DNA of 19,916 nucleotides, from positions 1-19,916 of the forward strand of contig JBDHIW010000023.1 of NCBI GenBank assembly GCA_039587215.1, read 5' to 3'. Source of the stretch: CAMYLY01 sp039587215 (GTDB taxonomy: Bacteria; Gemmatimonadota; Gemmatimonadetes; Gemmatimonadales; GWC2-71-9). The position numbers and the translations under genes are program-made. The notes beneath the pieces are model-generated. The model was not told where the DNA came from, did not search any database, and saw nothing but the letters and a program-made list of their open reading frames with translations. Of this stretch, positions 18,799-19,916 are shown piece by piece. Within the stretch, counting starts at the first letter, position 1, and every line of letters starts with the position of its first letter.

Positions 18799-19916
18799 AT
18801 GACCGATCGGAGAGACTTCCTCAAGTACACCGGGGCGGCCGCCGCGATTGCGGCATCCAAGGGCCTGCTACCAGGAACGGCTCACGCCGTGGGTGGCGGG
18901 CAGCCGCTTCCGCAGGATCCGGCCATCAAGGAACTGCTCATGGTGGGGCTCAACGCCGCAGAGATGGCCGGGGCGGAGTACGCGGACGTGCGGATCGGGC
19001 GCCAGCGCCAGAACTTCGTCTTCACGCGTGAGCAGCAGATCCAGAACATCGTCGATACGGACACCCTGGGGTGTGGTGTGCGCGCGCTCGTGGATGGAAC
19101 CTGGGGCTTCGCGGCGACCCGCGACCTCTCGCGCGACGGCGTTGCCGGCGCGGCACGGGAGGCCGCGGCGGTCGCGAGGGCGAGCGCCGTGGCCCGCGAT
19201 CGGCGTGTCGAGCTTTTGCCGACGCCGGTGTATCCGGATGCCCGCTGGACGAGCGCGTACGAGATCGACCCGTGGGACGTCTCCGTCGAGGAGAAGGCCG
19301 ACCTGCTGCTTCAGGCGAATGCCGCGGCGATGACCGCGTCGAACGTCCGGTTCGTGTTTTCGGGGCTCTTCTTCGTCAAGGACGAACGCAACTTCGCGTC
19401 GTCGGAAGGTTCGGTCATCAGCCAGATGTTCATTCGCAGCTGGCCGACCATTCAGATCACGGCCGTCGCGCCGGACTAAGAGGCGTCGCAGAAGCTCTCG
19501 GCGAAGCCGGTCGACGTCGGCCGCTACGATCTGATCCTGCACCCGTCACACCTGTGGCTCACGATCCACGAGTCGATCGGCCACCCGACCGAGCTCGACC
19601 GCGCGATGGGGTATGAGGCCAACTACGCGGGTACGAGCTTCGTGGCGCCGCCGCGGGACGTGTTGGGCAAGCTCAAGTACGGTCCCGAGTTCATGAACGT
19701 CCAGGGAGACCGCACGCAGGAAGGCGCGCTGTCGACGATCGGGTACGACGACGAGGGTGTGAAGCCGGACGCCTTCCAGATCGTGAAGAACGGCATGTTC
19801 AACGACTACCAGACGACGCGCGAGCAGGCGTCCTGGCTGCGATGGTGGTACGACCAGCAGGGGATCGAGACGCGGTCGCACGGGTGCTCGTATGCCCAGG
19901 GATGGGACAACGTGCA
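18799..19916 (+). pseudogene. Tat-exported TldD/PmbA-family peptidase gene, interrupted by a stop and running off the edge
   Basis: The ATG at 18799 begins a Tat signal (DRRDFLKYTGAAAAIAAS, cut near AHA), followed by a TldD N-terminal domain (VGLNAAEMAGAEYADVRIG). After 226 residues a TAA at 19477-19479 stops the frame. Without any frame change, family sequence resumes at 19480 (EASQKLSAKPVDVGRYDLIL) and includes the zinc-protease motif HESIGH at 19567-19584, then GYEANYAGTSF, to the window end. Compared with my recollection of the family, about 40 residues between TAVAPD and EASQKL are missing. Deletion joining the first base of one codon to the last two of another would give exactly TAA. 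TldD proteins act on peptides, often in pairs with PmbA. An assembly error is possible. Confidence 0.72.

Overview
The window is GC-rich bacterial chromosome, densely packed, with GTG starts and stop/start overlaps. Several features point to Gemmatimonadota or a related soil or water phylum: a membrane Ser/Thr kinase fused to a TolB-like domain and TPRs, a Tat-exported TldD-family protein, and a nucleotide-transporter-like protein fused to HEAT repeats and a cyclic-nucleotide-binding (cNMP) domain. The phylum is an inference; there is no rRNA or other marker in the window.

Layout. Positions 1-1031 (minus strand): nadA (quinolinate synthase, NAD synthesis) and perhaps the first codons of another gene. 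Positions 1282-7640 (plus): three tightly linked genes. They are a membrane hybrid histidine kinase (PAS-PAS-HisKA-HATPase-REC-REC-Hpt), a REC-Hpt protein, and a GspE/PilB secretion or pilus ATPase with a C-terminal receiver domain. This looks like a multi-step phosphorelay ending on an assembly motor. Positions 7637-9273 (minus): a VanZ-like membrane protein coupled to DNA polymerase IV (dinB). Positions 9384-15971 (plus): a probable operon of Ser/Thr kinase-TolB-TPR, GNAT acetyltransferase and transporter-HEAT-cNMP-binding fusion. It converges on, and overlaps by 21 bp, a stand-alone cNMP-binding-fold protein (15951-16343, minus).

Positions 16344-17107 form a 764-bp stretch without a convincing gene. 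It holds a strong minus-strand intrinsic terminator, a block of hairpins and repeated motifs, a plus-strand terminator, a cluster of DnaA-box-like sites and a likely glnA promoter. Then come glnA (class I glutamine synthetase with a conserved adenylylation tyrosine) and two hairpins. The last gene is a Tat-type TldD-family peptidase gene, broken by an in-frame stop where about 40 family residues appear to be missing. It runs off the right edge.

Common themes are signalling domains (receivers, Hpt, Ser/Thr kinase, cNMP folds) joined to machines (secretion ATPase, transporter) and translational coupling. The most unusual parts are the phosphorelay/ATPase operon, the transporter-HEAT-cNMP fusion with its convergent partner, and the structured gap before glnA.
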